This document shows, piece by piece, positions 19,339-28,461 of a stretch of DNA of 64,000 nucleotides. Source of the stretch: Phenylobacterium sp. J367 (GTDB taxonomy: Bacteria; Pseudomonadota; Alphaproteobacteria; Caulobacterales; Caulobacteraceae); the NCBI RefSeq assembly GCF_024699985.1, contig NZ_JAJONA010000001.1, positions 1,240,001 through 1,304,000 on the forward strand, read 5' to 3'. A model generated the notes under the pieces. That model was not told the DNA's origin, made no database searches, and was given only the letters and a program-made list of their open reading frames with translations. The translations under genes and the position numbers were made by a program. How positions within the stretch are numbered: position 1 is the first letter of the stretch; each line of letters opens with the position of its first letter.

Positions 19339-20172
19339 ATGTCCGCCGCGTCAGGGAAAGAGCTGCCCGTTCCGCCGGACGAGATGATCCGGGAGCATTC
19401 GGGCGGCATCGACCGGGCGACCTACCTGGCGATGGGCGAGGAGATCGTCGCCAACACCCTGATCTACGCCGCGGCGCTCCAGCCGGGCCAGACGATCCTC
19501 GACCTGGGGTGCGGCTGCGCGAAGATCGCCCGGCCGCTGACCCGCTACCTGCGCGACGGCGGCGGCTACATCGGCATCGACATCGGCGCGGCCTGCATCG
19601 CCTGGTGCCGCCAGGCCTTCGCCGACTATCCGAACTTCCGCTTCCACCACGCCGACCTGTTCAGCGCGCGCTACAACGCCAAGGCCCGGACGAGCGCCGC
19701 CAGCTACCGCTTCCCGGTGAGGAGCGCCTCGGTGGACGTGGTCTTCCTGGGCTCGGTCTTCACCCACATGCTGCCCGACGGCCTGGAGAACTACCTGCGC
19801 GAGATCGCCCGGGTGCTGAAGCCCGGCGGCCGGGTGATCGCCACCTACTTCGTGCTGGACGACGTCAGCCGCGCCAACGTCGAGGCCGGGATCGCGCGGC
19901 CCGAGCTGCCCTACGGCCTGCCGGGCCCGTCGGGCTGCCGGATCAGCGTGCCGGACGTGCCCGAGGCGGCGATCGCCTACGAGGAGGCCTTTCTGCGCGA
20001 GGCCTATCCCAGGGCCGGGCTGACGCTCGCCGAGATCGGTCACGGCCGCTGGGGCCGCGGCGAGATCGTGCCCCACTGGCAGGACGAGGTCTGGGGCCGC
20101 AAACCCGCCGACGCGCCTGCGCCCAGCGCCTGGGAGAAGGTCCGCGACCGGCTGCGGGCCCTGACGCCCTAG
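19339..20172 (+). CDS. Class I SAM-dependent methyltransferase
   Basis: A 277-residue protein. SAM motif I is 'ILDLGCGCAKIARPL', the acidic strand-2 end 'GGYIGIDIG', motif II 'ASVDVVFLGSVFTHML' and motif III 'EIARVLKPGGRVIATYF', all in order. No export signal is seen. The substrate is unknown; the neighbours (peptidase, tRNA gene) give no clue. Confidence 0.85.
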   Translation: MSAASGKELPVPPDEMIREHSGGIDRATYLAMGEEIVANTLIYAAALQPGQTILDLGCGCAKIARPLTRYLRDGGGYIGIDIGAACIAWCRQAFADYPNFRFHHADLFSARYNAKARTSAASYRFPVRSASVDVVFLGSVFTHMLPDGLENYLREIARVLKPGGRVIATYFVLDDVSRANVEAGIARPELPYGLPGPSGCRISVPDVPEAAIAYEEAFLREAYPRAGLTLAEIGHGRWGRGEIVPHWQDEVWGRKPADAPAPSAWEKVRDRLRALTP

Positions 20173-20186
20173 GCCCCGAAACGCAA

Positions 20187-20210
20187 AAGGCCGCCCCGGA
20201 GGGCGGCCTT
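20187..20210. terminator. Intrinsic terminator, best fit for the tRNA-Gly transcript
   Basis: A perfect aaggccgcc/ggcggcctt stem with a short loop. On the minus strand it is followed by TTTTGCGTTT, so it would terminate the tRNA transcript; it may also stop the methyltransferase transcript. Confidence 0.8.
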
Positions 20211-20227
20211 CGTGGGGTTCCCGAATA

Positions 20228-20302
20228 TGGAGCGGGCGAGGCGATTCGAACGCCCGACCCCAACCTTGGCAAGGTTGTGCTCTACCCCTGAGCTACGCCC
20301 GC
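20228..20302 (-). tRNA. tRNA-Gly (anticodon GCC)
   Basis: A complete cloverleaf on the minus strand: acceptor GCGGGCG paired with CGCCCGC, D-arm with 'AGCTCAGGGGTAGAGC', anticodon loop CTTGCCAAG (GCC), and T-arm with GTTCGAATC. The 3' CCA is encoded in the DNA. Length is 75 bases. Confidence 0.97.
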
Positions 20303-20390
20303 ACTCCGTTCCGGAACCGCCCGTGGGGCCGCCCCGAAATTCGAGAGGCCGGCTTATGGCAGACGGCCCAAGGGTTTGCAAGCGGGGTCT

Positions 20391-21134
20391 TCAGCCGAAT
20401 TTCGGCGCCTTCAATCTGCGCTTGTTCACGTGGCCGGCCGGAGCCGGGGCGGCGACCTCCTCGGGGAACTCGCCCTTGAAGTAGTAGCGCTGCCAGGCCT
20501 CCTTGGTGGCCTCCGGGTCGCCGCGGAAGATCTTCTGGTTGAACTCCGAGCGGTGCTTCTCCCAGACGTCGTACTGGTGGCGGAGCTCCGGATCCGAATC
20601 CATCCGCCGGATCACCGGCTGGATCTCGTGCAGCGTCTTGTCCTGCAGGAGCGTGATGAAACAGAAGGGCTCGCCCTTCTCGAACCGCACGCGGCCCGGC
20701 CGGGTGAAGAGCCAGTTCATGGTGAAGGGGAAGGGCAGCCAGTCGGTCTCGACCACCCCGGCCAGCGGCTGGATGCCGTCCTTGATGTGGTTCGGCGCGC
20801 CCATGACCATCATCGACCAGCCGGGCGGCGTGCGGAACAGGTAGCCCGCGTGGAAGGTCAGCACCCCGTGGCTGAAGTGGCTGGACGCCAGCTTGTGGAA
20901 GTCCGGGTGCGGGTTGTCGGGGCGGAGCGTGATGTCCTGCTGCATGTTCCCGCCGTTCCACTCGGCGGTGAAGCCCACTGGGGAGAGCAGCTCCCAGCCC
21001 GAGGAGTTGGCCATGGACAGCGGCAGGCAGCGGTAGGGATGGCGGGCCGAGAAATGGTCCATCCAGGCCCGCTGCGGCCGGCCGGGCACCAGCTCCGGCG
21101 GACGGTCGGTGACGGGGAAACACTCGAGTTCCAT
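20391..21134 (-). CDS. DUF6065-like protein of unknown function
   Basis: 247 residues with no signal peptide. Distinctive text: 'YRCLPLSMANSSGWELLSP', 'FTAEWNGGN', 'FRTPPGWSMMVMGAPN', and 'GVVETDWLPFPFTMNWLFTR'. These resemble the DUF6065 family, which has no known function. The C-terminal tail is Pro/Ala/Lys-rich. Frame intact. Confidence 0.7.
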   Translation of the reverse strand: MELECFPVTDRPPELVPGRPQRAWMDHFSARHPYRCLPLSMANSSGWELLSPVGFTAEWNGGNMQQDITLRPDNPHPDFHKLASSHFSHGVLTFHAGYLFRTPPGWSMMVMGAPNHIKDGIQPLAGVVETDWLPFPFTMNWLFTRPGRVRFEKGEPFCFITLLQDKTLHEIQPVIRRMDSDPELRHQYDVWEKHRSEFNQKIFRGDPEATKEAWQRYYFKGEFPEEVAAPAPAGHVNKRRLKAPKFG

Positions 21135-21212
21135 GGACCAGCTCGCATTCTGACTTCAGCCGACCCTTAAGGCCCGGGTGGCCCCGGCGTCCAGTTCCGC
21201 TATCAGAAGCCC

Positions 21213-21728
21213 ATGAAGGACAAGGACAGCCTCCTCTCGCTCCTGCGCGAGATCGGCGTGGACGCCGTGACCCACGAGCATCCGGCGGTGTTCCGGGTCG
21301 AGGAGGGCGAGGAGATCAAGGCGAAGATCCCCGGCGCCCACACCAAGAACCTGTTCCTGAAGGACGCCAAGGACCAACTCTGGCTGATCTCGGCCGAGGG
21401 CCATGCGACGATCGACCTGAAGAAGCTGCACCATGTGATCGGGTCCGCGCGCCTCTCGTTCGGCAACCCGATCCTGATGGCCCAGACGCTCGGCGTGTCG
21501 CCGGGGTCGGTCACGGCGCTCGGCCTGGTGAACGACACCGGCCGGCGGATCCGGTTCGTCCTCGACCGGACGCTCGCGGAGGCCGAGGCGGTGAATTTCC
21601 ATCCCCTGACCAACACCGCCACCACGACGATCAGCCGCGACGGCTTCTTCCGTTTCCTCGCCGCCATCGGGATCACGCCGATGGTGGTGGACTTCCAGGC
21701 CATGGCCGTGGTTGAGCCTGCGCGTTGA
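21213..21728 (+). CDS. Ala-tRNA(Pro) deacylase ProXp-ala (YbaK/PrdX family)
   Basis: A free-standing 171-residue trans-editing domain that removes Ala mischarged onto tRNA-Pro. Features: '[16 protein letters not shown]', the catalytic-Lys region '[19 protein letters not shown]' and '[26 protein letters not shown]'. It ends in 'TPMVVDFQ', typical of alphaproteobacterial ProXp-ala. It stands about 66 bases upstream of cnoX. Confidence 0.93.
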   Translation: MKDKDSLLSLLREIGVDAVTHEHPAVFRVEEGEEIKAKIPGAHTKNLFLKDAKDQLWLISAEGHATIDLKKLHHVIGSARLSFGNPILMAQTLGVSPGSVTALGLVNDTGRRIRFVLDRTLAEAEAVNFHPLTNTATTTISRDGFFRFLAAIGITPMVVDFQAMAVVEPAR

Positions 21729-21794
21729 AGACGCGGCCCCGCGGGACCATCTTGGACCGCGAGACGTTAGACCAGACGAGCCGAGGGACTTTTC

Positions 21795-22697
21795 ATGACC
21801 CTGATCGGGGACACCGCAGGCAAGCCGGCGGGCGACATCATCAAGGACGCGACCGACGCCAGCTTCGTCGCCGACGTGATCGAAGCCTCGAAGGAGACGC
21901 CGGTTATCGTCGACTTCTGGGCGACCTGGTGCGGCCCGTGCCGCCAGCTCGGCCCGGCGCTCGAGAAGGCGGTCGCCGCCGCCAAGGGCGCGGTGAAGCT
22001 CGTCAAGATCGACATCGACAAGAACCCGGCCTACGCGGGCCAGCTGCGTGTGCAGTCGATCCCGGCGGTGTTCGCCTTCGTGGACGGCCGGCCGGTGGAC
22101 GGCTTCATGGGGGCGCTGCCTGACAGCCAGGTGAAGGCGTTCGTCGAACGCCTCGCCAAGCAAGCCCAGGGCGGGACCTCGCCGGTGGACGACCTGCTCG
22201 ACATGGCGCGCGAGTCCATGGAGCTCGGCGACCTCGGCGGGGCGGCCCAGGCCTTTGCGGAAGCGCTGAGCCACGACCCGCAGAACGTGAAGGCCATGGC
22301 GGGCCTCGCCCGCATCTACCTGACGTCCGGCGACATGGACCGCGCCAACGAGGTGCTGGCCATGGTTCCGGCCGGCGCCAAGGATCCCGAGCTCGACAGC
22401 GTGCGCGCGGCCCTGGCGCTGGCTGCCGAGGGCGACGCCGAGACCGCCGAGTTCGAGCAGCGGCTGGCCGCGGACGCCGACGACCATGAGGCCCGGCTCG
22501 AGCTCGCCAAGGCGCTGGCCGGCCGGGGCCGGATGGAGGAGGCCGTCGACCACCTCCTGTCGATCATCGAAAAGGACCGGGAGTGGAACGATCAGGCGGC
22601 GCGCAAGCAGCTCCTGACCATCTTCGAGGCCGCCGGCCACGCGTCCGAGGTGGCCAAGACCGGCCGGCGCAGGCTGTCGGCGATCCTGTTCAGTTGA
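21795..22697 (+). CDS. cnoX: Thioredoxin/TPR chaperone CnoX (YbbN-type) with an active WCGPC
   Basis: A 300-residue protein with a thioredoxin domain (about residues 20-125) followed by TPR-like helices ('GDLGGAAQAFAEALSHDPQNVKAMAGLARIYL'). CnoX is a holdase that cooperates with GroEL and DnaK under oxidative chlorine stress. The active site is WATWCGPCRQLG, so both catalytic cysteines are present; E. coli CnoX lacks the first. This agrees with the Caulobacter protein, which keeps redox activity. It is followed 17 bases later by the Lon-N domain gene. Confidence 0.92.
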   Translation: MTLIGDTAGKPAGDIIKDATDASFVADVIEASKETPVIVDFWATWCGPCRQLGPALEKAVAAAKGAVKLVKIDIDKNPAYAGQLRVQSIPAVFAFVDGRPVDGFMGALPDSQVKAFVERLAKQAQGGTSPVDDLLDMARESMELGDLGGAAQAFAEALSHDPQNVKAMAGLARIYLTSGDMDRANEVLAMVPAGAKDPELDSVRAALALAAEGDAETAEFEQRLAADADDHEARLELAKALAGRGRMEEAVDHLLSIIEKDREWNDQAARKQLLTIFEAAGHASEVAKTGRRRLSAILFS

Positions 22698-22714
22698 GCC
22701 GCAAGGGGAAGACC

Positions 22715-23377
22715 ATGGCGCCTTACCGGCGGGCGGCGGACCTGCCGCAGGTGATCCCGGTGTTCCCGCTGGATGGGGCCATGCTGCTGCCCGGCGGCGA
22801 CCTGCCGCTGCAGATCTTCGAGCCCCGCTACCTCAACATGATCGACGACGTCATGGCCGGCGACCGGGTCATCGGCATGATCCAGACAAAGCCGGGCGGC
22901 GACCGCTCCCGCCCGAACCTCGCCGCCGTCGGCTGCGTCGGCCGGATCACCAGCTACGCCGAGACCTCGGACGGGCGCTACCTGATCACGCTCACCGGCG
23001 TCTGCCGCTTCGAGCCCGGCGAGGAGCTGAACCTCAAGACACCCTACCGGCAACTCCGCGCCCACTACGACCGCTTCGAGGCCGACCTCAGCGAGGAGGA
23101 GAAGGCGGACGCCGCGGAGGAGGCCCGCAACCGCTTCGCCAAGGCGCTGAAGCGCTATCTGAACCGCCGCGAGCTCGACATCGACTGGGAGACCGCCGCG
23201 GCCGCGCCGCTGGAGGCCCTGGTCAACAGCCTCTCCATGGGCCTGCCGTTCGAGCCGGCCGAGAAGCAGGCGCTCCTGGAGGCCCAGGACCTGAACGTCC
23301 GCTTCGACGCGCTCACGACCCTGCTGGAGATCGACGCCCTCGAGGACGGCGATGACGGCGCCCACTCGGTGCAGTAA
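22715..23377 (+). CDS. Stand-alone Lon N-terminal (LON substrate-binding) domain protein
   Basis: 220 residues. '[31 protein letters not shown]' is the classic opening of the Lon N-domain, here without ATPase or protease domains. The family is common; the role is not established, but it may bind unfolded protein. It is co-directional and closely spaced between cnoX and the Trm112-like gene, so probably one operon. Confidence 0.88.
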   Translation: MAPYRRAADLPQVIPVFPLDGAMLLPGGDLPLQIFEPRYLNMIDDVMAGDRVIGMIQTKPGGDRSRPNLAAVGCVGRITSYAETSDGRYLITLTGVCRFEPGEELNLKTPYRQLRAHYDRFEADLSEEEKADAAEEARNRFAKALKRYLNRRELDIDWETAAAAPLEALVNSLSMGLPFEPAEKQALLEAQDLNVRFDALTTLLEIDALEDGDDGAHSVQ

Positions 23378-23388
23378 AGGCCACGGCC

Positions 23389-23601
23389 ATGAGCGATAAG
23401 CCCGACACCGCCGTCCCCACCTTCGAGGTCGACGTCGACCCGCGCCTGCTGGAGGTCCTGGTCTGCCCGGTGACCCACGGTCCGCTGGAGCTGGACCGCG
23501 CCCGCGGCGAGCTGATCAGCAAGGGCGCCAAGCTCGCCTATCCGATCCGCGACGGCGTGCCGATCATGCTGCCGGAAGAGGCCCGCGAGTTGTCCGAATA
23601 A
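23389..23601 (+). CDS. Trm112/UPF0434-family zinc-ribbon-like protein
   Basis: 70 residues. '[19 protein letters not shown]' and '[28 protein letters not shown]' match the bacterial Trm112-like family. Only one of the usual zinc-ligand cysteines is present. Eukaryotic Trm112 activates methyltransferases; the bacterial role is less clear. It starts 11 bases after the Lon-N gene. Confidence 0.88.
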   Translation: MSDKPDTAVPTFEVDVDPRLLEVLVCPVTHGPLELDRARGELISKGAKLAYPIRDGVPIMLPEEARELSE

Positions 23602-23603
23602 TT

Positions 23604-23691
23604 CCGCTCATCCCGGCGAAAGCCGGGACCCAAGCTGAATCCGATGCAACCGCGACGCCGAATGGGCCCCGGCTTTCGCCGGGGTGAGCGG
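23604..23691. repeat. Intergenic repeat family D, copy 1
   Basis: Two facing hairpins, cccggcgaaagccggg and ccccggctttcgccgggg, flanked by ccgctca and tgagcgg. It lies between the convergent Trm112-like and ubiH genes. Other copies are at 42521-42622 and 60129-60219. Confidence 0.9.
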
Positions 23692-23696
23692 CGTTT

Positions 23697-24948
23697 CTAC
23701 AGCCTCTCGCCCCTCAGCAGCTTCGGCAGGTCGCCCACCGCGCCGCCGGCCTGGTGCATGAAGAACCGCCGGGCAGGGCCGATGCGGTTCACCACCGCCA
23801 TGCCCGCGCCGCGGGCCAGCCGCACCGCCGGATTGTCGTTCGAGAACAGGCGGACGAAGGCGTCCATGCCGGCCGAGAGGCTGACGGTATCGAACCTCCG
23901 CCAGGCGGCGTAGCGCTCCAGCACCGCCTCGGAGCCGAAGTCCTCGCCCAGCCGGGAAGCCTCGACGATCACCTCGGCCAGGGCCGCCGCGCCCTTTAGG
24001 CCGAGGTTCAGGCCCTGTCCCGCGATCGGATGCACCCCGTGGGCCGCATCGCCCAGCAGGGCCACGCGGTGTCCGGTCAGGCGCTCGGCGAGCTGCAGGC
24101 TGAGCGGATAGGTGAACACCTGGCCCTCCACCACGGCCTCGCCCAGGTGGTCGCCGAACCGGCGCTGCAGGTGGGCGTGGAAGACCTCCGGCCTCGCCGA
24201 CTTCAGGGCCTCGGCGCGCTTGCGGCTCTCCGTCCAGACCAGGCTCGCCCGGTCGCCGGTGAGCGGCAGGATGGCGAAGGGCCCCTCGGGCAGGAAATAT
24301 TCGTGGGCCACGCCGCCGTGCGGCCGGCTCATCCGGACGGTGGCCACAACGCCGACCTGGGCGTAGTCCCAGCCCAAGGTGCCGATCCCCGCCGCCTCGC
24401 GCACGGCCGAGCCGCGGCCCTCTGCGCCGACCACCAGCGGGGCGGACAGCGTACGGCCGTCGGCCAGCGTCACCGTGGCGGCCCGCGGTGAGAATTCCGC
24501 GCCGGCCACCCGCGCCGGAGCCAGCACCTCGATGCCGGCGGCCCTCGACCGCAGCGGCCAGGGCCGCCCGGATGTGGCGGTTCTCCAGCAGGTAGCCCAG
24601 CGGCTCGCCCTCGACGCGGTCGGCGATCTCGGCGGCGTCGAACCGCAGCCAGAACGGCCCCGCGGCGCCCACGGCGGCCCCCGGCGAGCGGCCGTCGGTG
24701 ACCAGGATCTGCTCGATCCGCTGGGCGTGCGGATCCAGCGCCTCGCCCACGCCCAGCGCGCGCCACTGGCGGTAGGCGGCGAACGCGATGGCCGAGGCCC
24801 GCCCATCGAAGGTCGGCGCCACCTGGGCGTCGAACACCACGGGATCGATCAGGATCGGCTTCAGGCCCGCGCGGCTCAGCGCCAGCGCCAGGGTCGCGCC
24901 CGCGATGCCGGCGCCTGCGATGATCACGTCCCGGTCGAGTTCGGCCAT
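23697..24948 (-). CDS. UbiH/UbiF-family FAD monooxygenase, ubiquinone synthesis (frameshifted)
   Basis: An aromatic-ring hydroxylase of ubiquinone biosynthesis. N-terminal FAD motif 'DVIIAGAGIAGATLALALSRAG' is residues 5-26; the DG-type motif 'LVVGAEGRGSAVREAAGI' and the second FAD motif 'ALLGDAAHGVHPIAGQGLNLGLK' follow. One extra G near 24542 shifts the frame (gaggcc gives VEAAGIEVLAPAR). Restored length is ~416 aa. The exact hydroxylation position (C5, C6 or C1) cannot be assigned. Confidence 0.9.
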
Positions 24949-25000
24949 GCGGCGGATACGCCACGATCGGGGCGGGTTCGTCCAGCCATCCACGAAAAAA

Positions 25001-25016
25001 TGGACGCCTCCGTCCA
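25001..25016. promoter_or_regulatory. Putative TetR operator 1 (upstream of emrA)
   Basis: A perfect dyad TGGACG-CCTC-CGTCCA. With the site at 25066-25081 it fits the pattern TGGAC-N6-GTCCA, 16 bases each. Both lie in the 160-base gap between ubiH and emrA, whose operon ends in a tetR gene. Confidence 0.65.
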
Positions 25017-25065
25017 ATCTTCACTTGCGCTTTACAGGTGCGCGGCCTAGCTCGTTGGTGAACGG

Positions 25066-25081
25066 TGGACTCTCACGTCCA
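25066..25081. promoter_or_regulatory. Putative TetR operator 2 (upstream of emrA)
   Basis: The dyad TGGAC-TCTCAC-GTCCA ends 28 bases before the emrA ATG. It has the same half-sites and length as operator 1, 65 bases away centre to centre. The promoter probably lies between or over the two sites. Confidence 0.65.
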
Positions 25082-25108
25082 GTTTTCCCGAGTCCTGGGG
25101 TTTGGCCG

Positions 25109-26215
25109 ATGGCGGGGCTTCCGAAGAAGCGTCTGGTTCCTCTGATGGTCGGCGGCGTGGCCGTCTTGGGTCTCGCCGTGGGCGGGACCGCCTGGTGGAT
25201 CGACAAGCAGAGGTTCGAGGCGACCGACAACGCCTTTGTCCAGGCCGACAAGGTGACCGTGGCCCCGCTCGTCGACGGCTATGTCGCCGAGGTGCTGGTG
25301 GGCGACAACGAGCCCGTGCAGGCGGGCCAGCTCCTGGTCCGCATCGATCCCGCCACGATCAAGGCCCGCCTCGCCCAGGCCGAGGCCAACGCCGCGGCCC
25401 TGCAGGCGGGCGTCGCCCAGGTGGACGACAAGGTGCGCCTCGAACAGGCGATGATCGCCCAGAAGGCGGCCGGGGTGGCCAGCGCCCACGCCGAAGCCGG
25501 CCTCGCCCAAGCGGAGCTCAACCGCTACGCCCAGCTGTCCCGGCAGGGTTGGGTGTCCGACCAGCGCGCCCAGACCGCCCGGGCCGCCCACGACCAGGCC
25601 ACCGCCGCCGTCGCCCAGGCCCAGGCGGCGCTGGAGGCCGAGCGGCGCGCCGCCGCCGCCCTGGGCTCGGCCCGCGCCCAGACCCAGGCCCAGGCCGACG
25701 CGGCCCGCGCCGCCGTCGAGCAGACCCGCATCGACCTCTCCCGCACCGAGGTGCGCAGCCCCGTCGCCGGCGTGGTCGGCGCGCGCGGTGTGCGGGTCGG
25801 CCAGTACGTCCGCCCCGGCGGAGCCATGATGAGCGTCGTGCCGCTGGGCGACGCCTATGTGATCGCCAATTTCAAGGAGACCCAGGTCTCCCGCCTGCGG
25901 ATCGGCCAGGAGGTGGAGATCCGGGCCGACGCCTTCGGCAAGCAGACCCTGAAGGGGCGGATCGACAGCTTCGCCCCCGCGACCGGCGCAGAATTCGCCC
26001 TGATCCCGGTGGAGAACGCGGTCGGCAACTTCACCAAGATCGCCCAACGCCTGCCGGTGAAGATCGCCGTGGACCGCTCGCAGCCGCTGGCCGGGGCGCT
26101 CCGCCCCGGCCTCTCGGTCGATGTGAAGGTCTCGGTGACCGAGAACACCGGCCCGAGCTTCGCCGAGGCCGGCATCCTGCCCTCGCGGTTCGCCCGCCGC
26201 GGCCAGGCCCAGTAA
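25109..26215 (+). CDS. emrA: HlyD/EmrA-family membrane-fusion protein
   Basis: 368 residues, the periplasmic adaptor of a tripartite efflux pump. An N-terminal signal anchor ('LVPLMVGGVAVLGLAVGGTAWWI') is followed by 'DNAFVQADKVTVAPLVDGYVAEVLVGDNEPVQAGQLL' (biotinyl-lipoyl half). A long Ala-rich coiled-coil hairpin spans about residues 85-210, then comes 'SPVAGVVGARGVRVGQYVRPGG' and a beta-barrel. It is followed 18 bases later by the DHA2 transporter gene. Confidence 0.93.
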   Translation: MAGLPKKRLVPLMVGGVAVLGLAVGGTAWWIDKQRFEATDNAFVQADKVTVAPLVDGYVAEVLVGDNEPVQAGQLLVRIDPATIKARLAQAEANAAALQAGVAQVDDKVRLEQAMIAQKAAGVASAHAEAGLAQAELNRYAQLSRQGWVSDQRAQTARAAHDQATAAVAQAQAALEAERRAAAALGSARAQTQAQADAARAAVEQTRIDLSRTEVRSPVAGVVGARGVRVGQYVRPGGAMMSVVPLGDAYVIANFKETQVSRLRIGQEVEIRADAFGKQTLKGRIDSFAPATGAEFALIPVENAVGNFTKIAQRLPVKIAVDRSQPLAGALRPGLSVDVKVSVTENTGPSFAEAGILPSRFARRGQAQ

Positions 26216-26233
26216 GGGGCGGAAGGCGCCTCC

Positions 26234-27850
26234 GTGAGCGACGCCGTCGCCACATCCACGCCGCCGCCCGCCGGGGCGGCGAAGGCGCCGGAGCTGGACG
26301 CCGCCGGCCGGCCGGTCGACTGGGGAAAGGTCTTCCTCGGCTTCGGCGGCATGGTCATCGGCCAGTTCATGGCCATGCTCGACATCCAGATCGTGGCGAG
26401 CTCGCTGACCCAGATCCAGGCCGGCATCGGCGCCACGGCCGACGAGATCAGCTGGGTCCAGACCATCTACCTGCTGGCCGAGGTGGTGATCATGCCGCTC
26501 ACGGCCTACCTGACCAAGATGTGGGGGACGCGGTCCTTCTACGTGATCGCGGTGGTGGGCTTCATGATCACCTCCGTCGCCGTCGGCCTGTCGTCCAGCG
26601 TCGGCATGATGATCTTCTTCCGGGCGGCGCAGGGCGTCTTCGCCGGCGCAATGATCCCCGCCGATCTTCGCCACCGCCATGACGGTGTTCCCCCCGAGCG
26701 CCGGATCACCGCCAACGTCATCGTCGGCCTGATCGTCACCCTGGCCCCCACCGTCGGCCCGACGCTCGGCGGCCACCTGACCGACGCGCTGTCCTGGCGC
26801 TGGCTGTTCTTCATCAACGTGCCCGTGGGCCTGCTCGTGGTCTTCCTGGTCGGCCGCTACGCCAACTTCGACAAGGGCGATCCCAGCCTCTCCAAGGGCA
26901 TCGACTGGACGGGCCTCGTGCTGATGACCGTCTTCCTGCTCGCCATGCAGTACGTGCTGGAGGAGGGCTCGAGCGAGGGCTGGTTCGACGACGACCTGAT
27001 CCTCTGGCTCACCGTGCTGGCGGGCTTCTCCGGGGTGATCTTCATCTGGCGGCAGCTCACTTACTGGCAGCCGATCGTCTCGCTGAAGCCGTTCCGGGAC
27101 CGCAACTTCTCGCTCGGCATCGTCATGACCTTCGTGACGGGCGTCAGCCTGTTCGGCGGCACCTTCCTGATGCCGATCTTCCTCGGCAACATCCGCGGCT
27201 TCTCATCGGCCGAGGTCGGCAACACCATGCTGGTGTCCGGGCTGACCATGTTCCTGTCGGCGCCGATCGCCGGGCGCGTGGTCCGGATGGTCGACGCGCG
27301 GATCGCCATGGTGCTGGGCTTCGCGCTGACCGCCTGGGGCATCCAGCTCGGCGTCCGGGTGACCGACGAATGGGGCTTCTGGGAGTTCTTCACCCTGCAG
27401 GTCGCCCGCGGCCTCGGCACCATGGTCGCCATGATCGCCGCCCAGCAGATGAGCGTCTCGACCCTGCCGGTCAGCATGATGAAGGACGCGTCGGGGCTGA
27501 TTAACCTGATCCGCAACGTGGCGGGGGCCATCGGGCTGGCGGTCCTGACCACCATCCTCAGCCACCAGACGGCCGTGCACTATGCCGACATCACCGCCGC
27601 CGCCAGCGTGGCCAACCCGCAGAGCAGCGCGCTCTATGACGCCCTCGTCGGCATGATGACCGCCGGCGGCGCGCCGAACCCCGAGGGCGCCGCGGCCAAG
27701 GCGATCGGCGGCATGATGCACAAGCAGGCCGCCGTCCTGTCGTTCGGCGACGCCTTCGCCTTCCTGGCGCTCGGCTGCTGGGCGGCCATGTTCCTGGCCT
27801 TCTTCGCCAAGCCCGGCCAGCCGACGGCCGGCCCTTCGGGAGGCCACTGA
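26234..27850 (+). CDS. emrB: MFS DHA2-family drug exporter EmrB (internal out-of-frame patch)
   Basis: 538 residues with 14 expected membrane helices. 'MVIGQFMAMLDIQIVASSLTQIQAGIGA' is the DHA2 helix-1 signature, and 'LAPTVGPTLGGHLTDALSWRWLFFINVPVG' is motif C and beyond. It pumps toxic compounds by proton antiport with EmrA. Between about 26662 and 26696 the text DLRHRHDGVP replaces the expected IFATAMTVFP. An extra C near 26662 and a missing C in the run near 26692 cancel, so the ORF looks intact but ~12 residues are wrong. Confidence 0.93.
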   Translation: MSDAVATSTPPPAGAAKAPELDAAGRPVDWGKVFLGFGGMVIGQFMAMLDIQIVASSLTQIQAGIGATADEISWVQTIYLLAEVVIMPLTAYLTKMWGTRSFYVIAVVGFMITSVAVGLSSSVGMMIFFRAAQGVFAGAMIPADLRHRHDGVPPERRITANVIVGLIVTLAPTVGPTLGGHLTDALSWRWLFFINVPVGLLVVFLVGRYANFDKGDPSLSKGIDWTGLVLMTVFLLAMQYVLEEGSSEGWFDDDLILWLTVLAGFSGVIFIWRQLTYWQPIVSLKPFRDRNFSLGIVMTFVTGVSLFGGTFLMPIFLGNIRGFSSAEVGNTMLVSGLTMFLSAPIAGRVVRMVDARIAMVLGFALTAWGIQLGVRVTDEWGFWEFFTLQVARGLGTMVAMIAAQQMSVSTLPVSMMKDASGLINLIRNVAGAIGLAVLTTILSHQTAVHYADITAAASVANPQSSALYDALVGMMTAGGAPNPEGAAAKAIGGMMHKQAAVLSFGDAFAFLALGCWAAMFLAFFAKPGQPTAGPSGGH

Positions 27851-28461
27851 TGCCCCGCGTCGCCGGACAGATCGACCTGGCCAAGACCGAGGCCATCCTG
27901 GACGCCGCCGTCGAGGTGCTGGCCGAACGCGGGCTCTCCGCCTCCATGGAGGAGATCGCGCGGCGCGCCTGCGTCTCGAAGCAGACGATCTACAATCACT
28001 ACGGCTCGAAGGCCGAGCTCGTCCGCGCCATGGTCGACCGCCGGGTCCACGAGATGGTCGCGCCGCTGGAAACGCCGGAGGGCCAGGCCGATCCGGAGCT
28101 TGCCCTGGCCGGTTTCGGCCGCATCCTGCTCGCCAAGCTGCTGGAAGGCGCGCTTGGCCGGGGGTTCTTCCGGGCCGCGATCCTCGGCGCCGCGGAAGCT
28201 CCCGAGGTCGCCAAGGCGGTCTACGAGGCCGGGCCCCGGCAGTCGCGCCAGCGGCTGGCCGAGTTCCTGGAACTGGAGACCCGCGCCGGCCGCCTGGCCT
28301 GCCCCGACCCCATGGAGGCGGCGGAGTTCTACGCCGGCATGGTGATCGGCAGCTACCAGACCGCCGCCCTGCTGGGCGTCGACCGCGGCCTCGACGCCGC
28401 CAAGGTCGACCGCATCGCCACCGAGGCGGCCGCCCGGTTCCTCAAGGCCTACGCGGCCTAG
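27850..28461 (+). CDS. TetR-family repressor of the efflux operon
   Basis: 203 residues. The N-terminal helix-turn-helix domain is 'ILDAAVEVLAERGLSASMEEIARRACVSKQTIYNHYGSKAELVRAM' (about residues 16-61). The C-terminal domain resembles the AefR-like type. Its start overlaps the emrB stop, so it is the third gene of the operon. The two TGGAC-N6-GTCCA dyads upstream of emrA are its likely targets (inferred from position and symmetry). It is convergent with fabI and overlaps it by 4 bases. Confidence 0.93.
   Translation: MPRVAGQIDLAKTEAILDAAVEVLAERGLSASMEEIARRACVSKQTIYNHYGSKAELVRAMVDRRVHEMVAPLETPEGQADPELALAGFGRILLAKLLEGALGRGFFRAAILGAAEAPEVAKAVYEAGPRQSRQRLAEFLELETRAGRLACPDPMEAAEFYAGMVIGSYQTAALLGVDRGLDAAKVDRIATEAAARFLKAYAA

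Noticed and set aside
17344..20172. A 942-residue plus-strand ORF antisense to the M1 peptidase, and similar long antisense ORFs (2822-4864, 15559-17076, 11795-12964)
   Set aside because: They are opposite-strand shadows of real genes in very GC-rich DNA, with Gly/Arg/Ala-rich low-complexity text and no family motifs. The methyltransferase part of the first one (from 19339) is real and listed separately.
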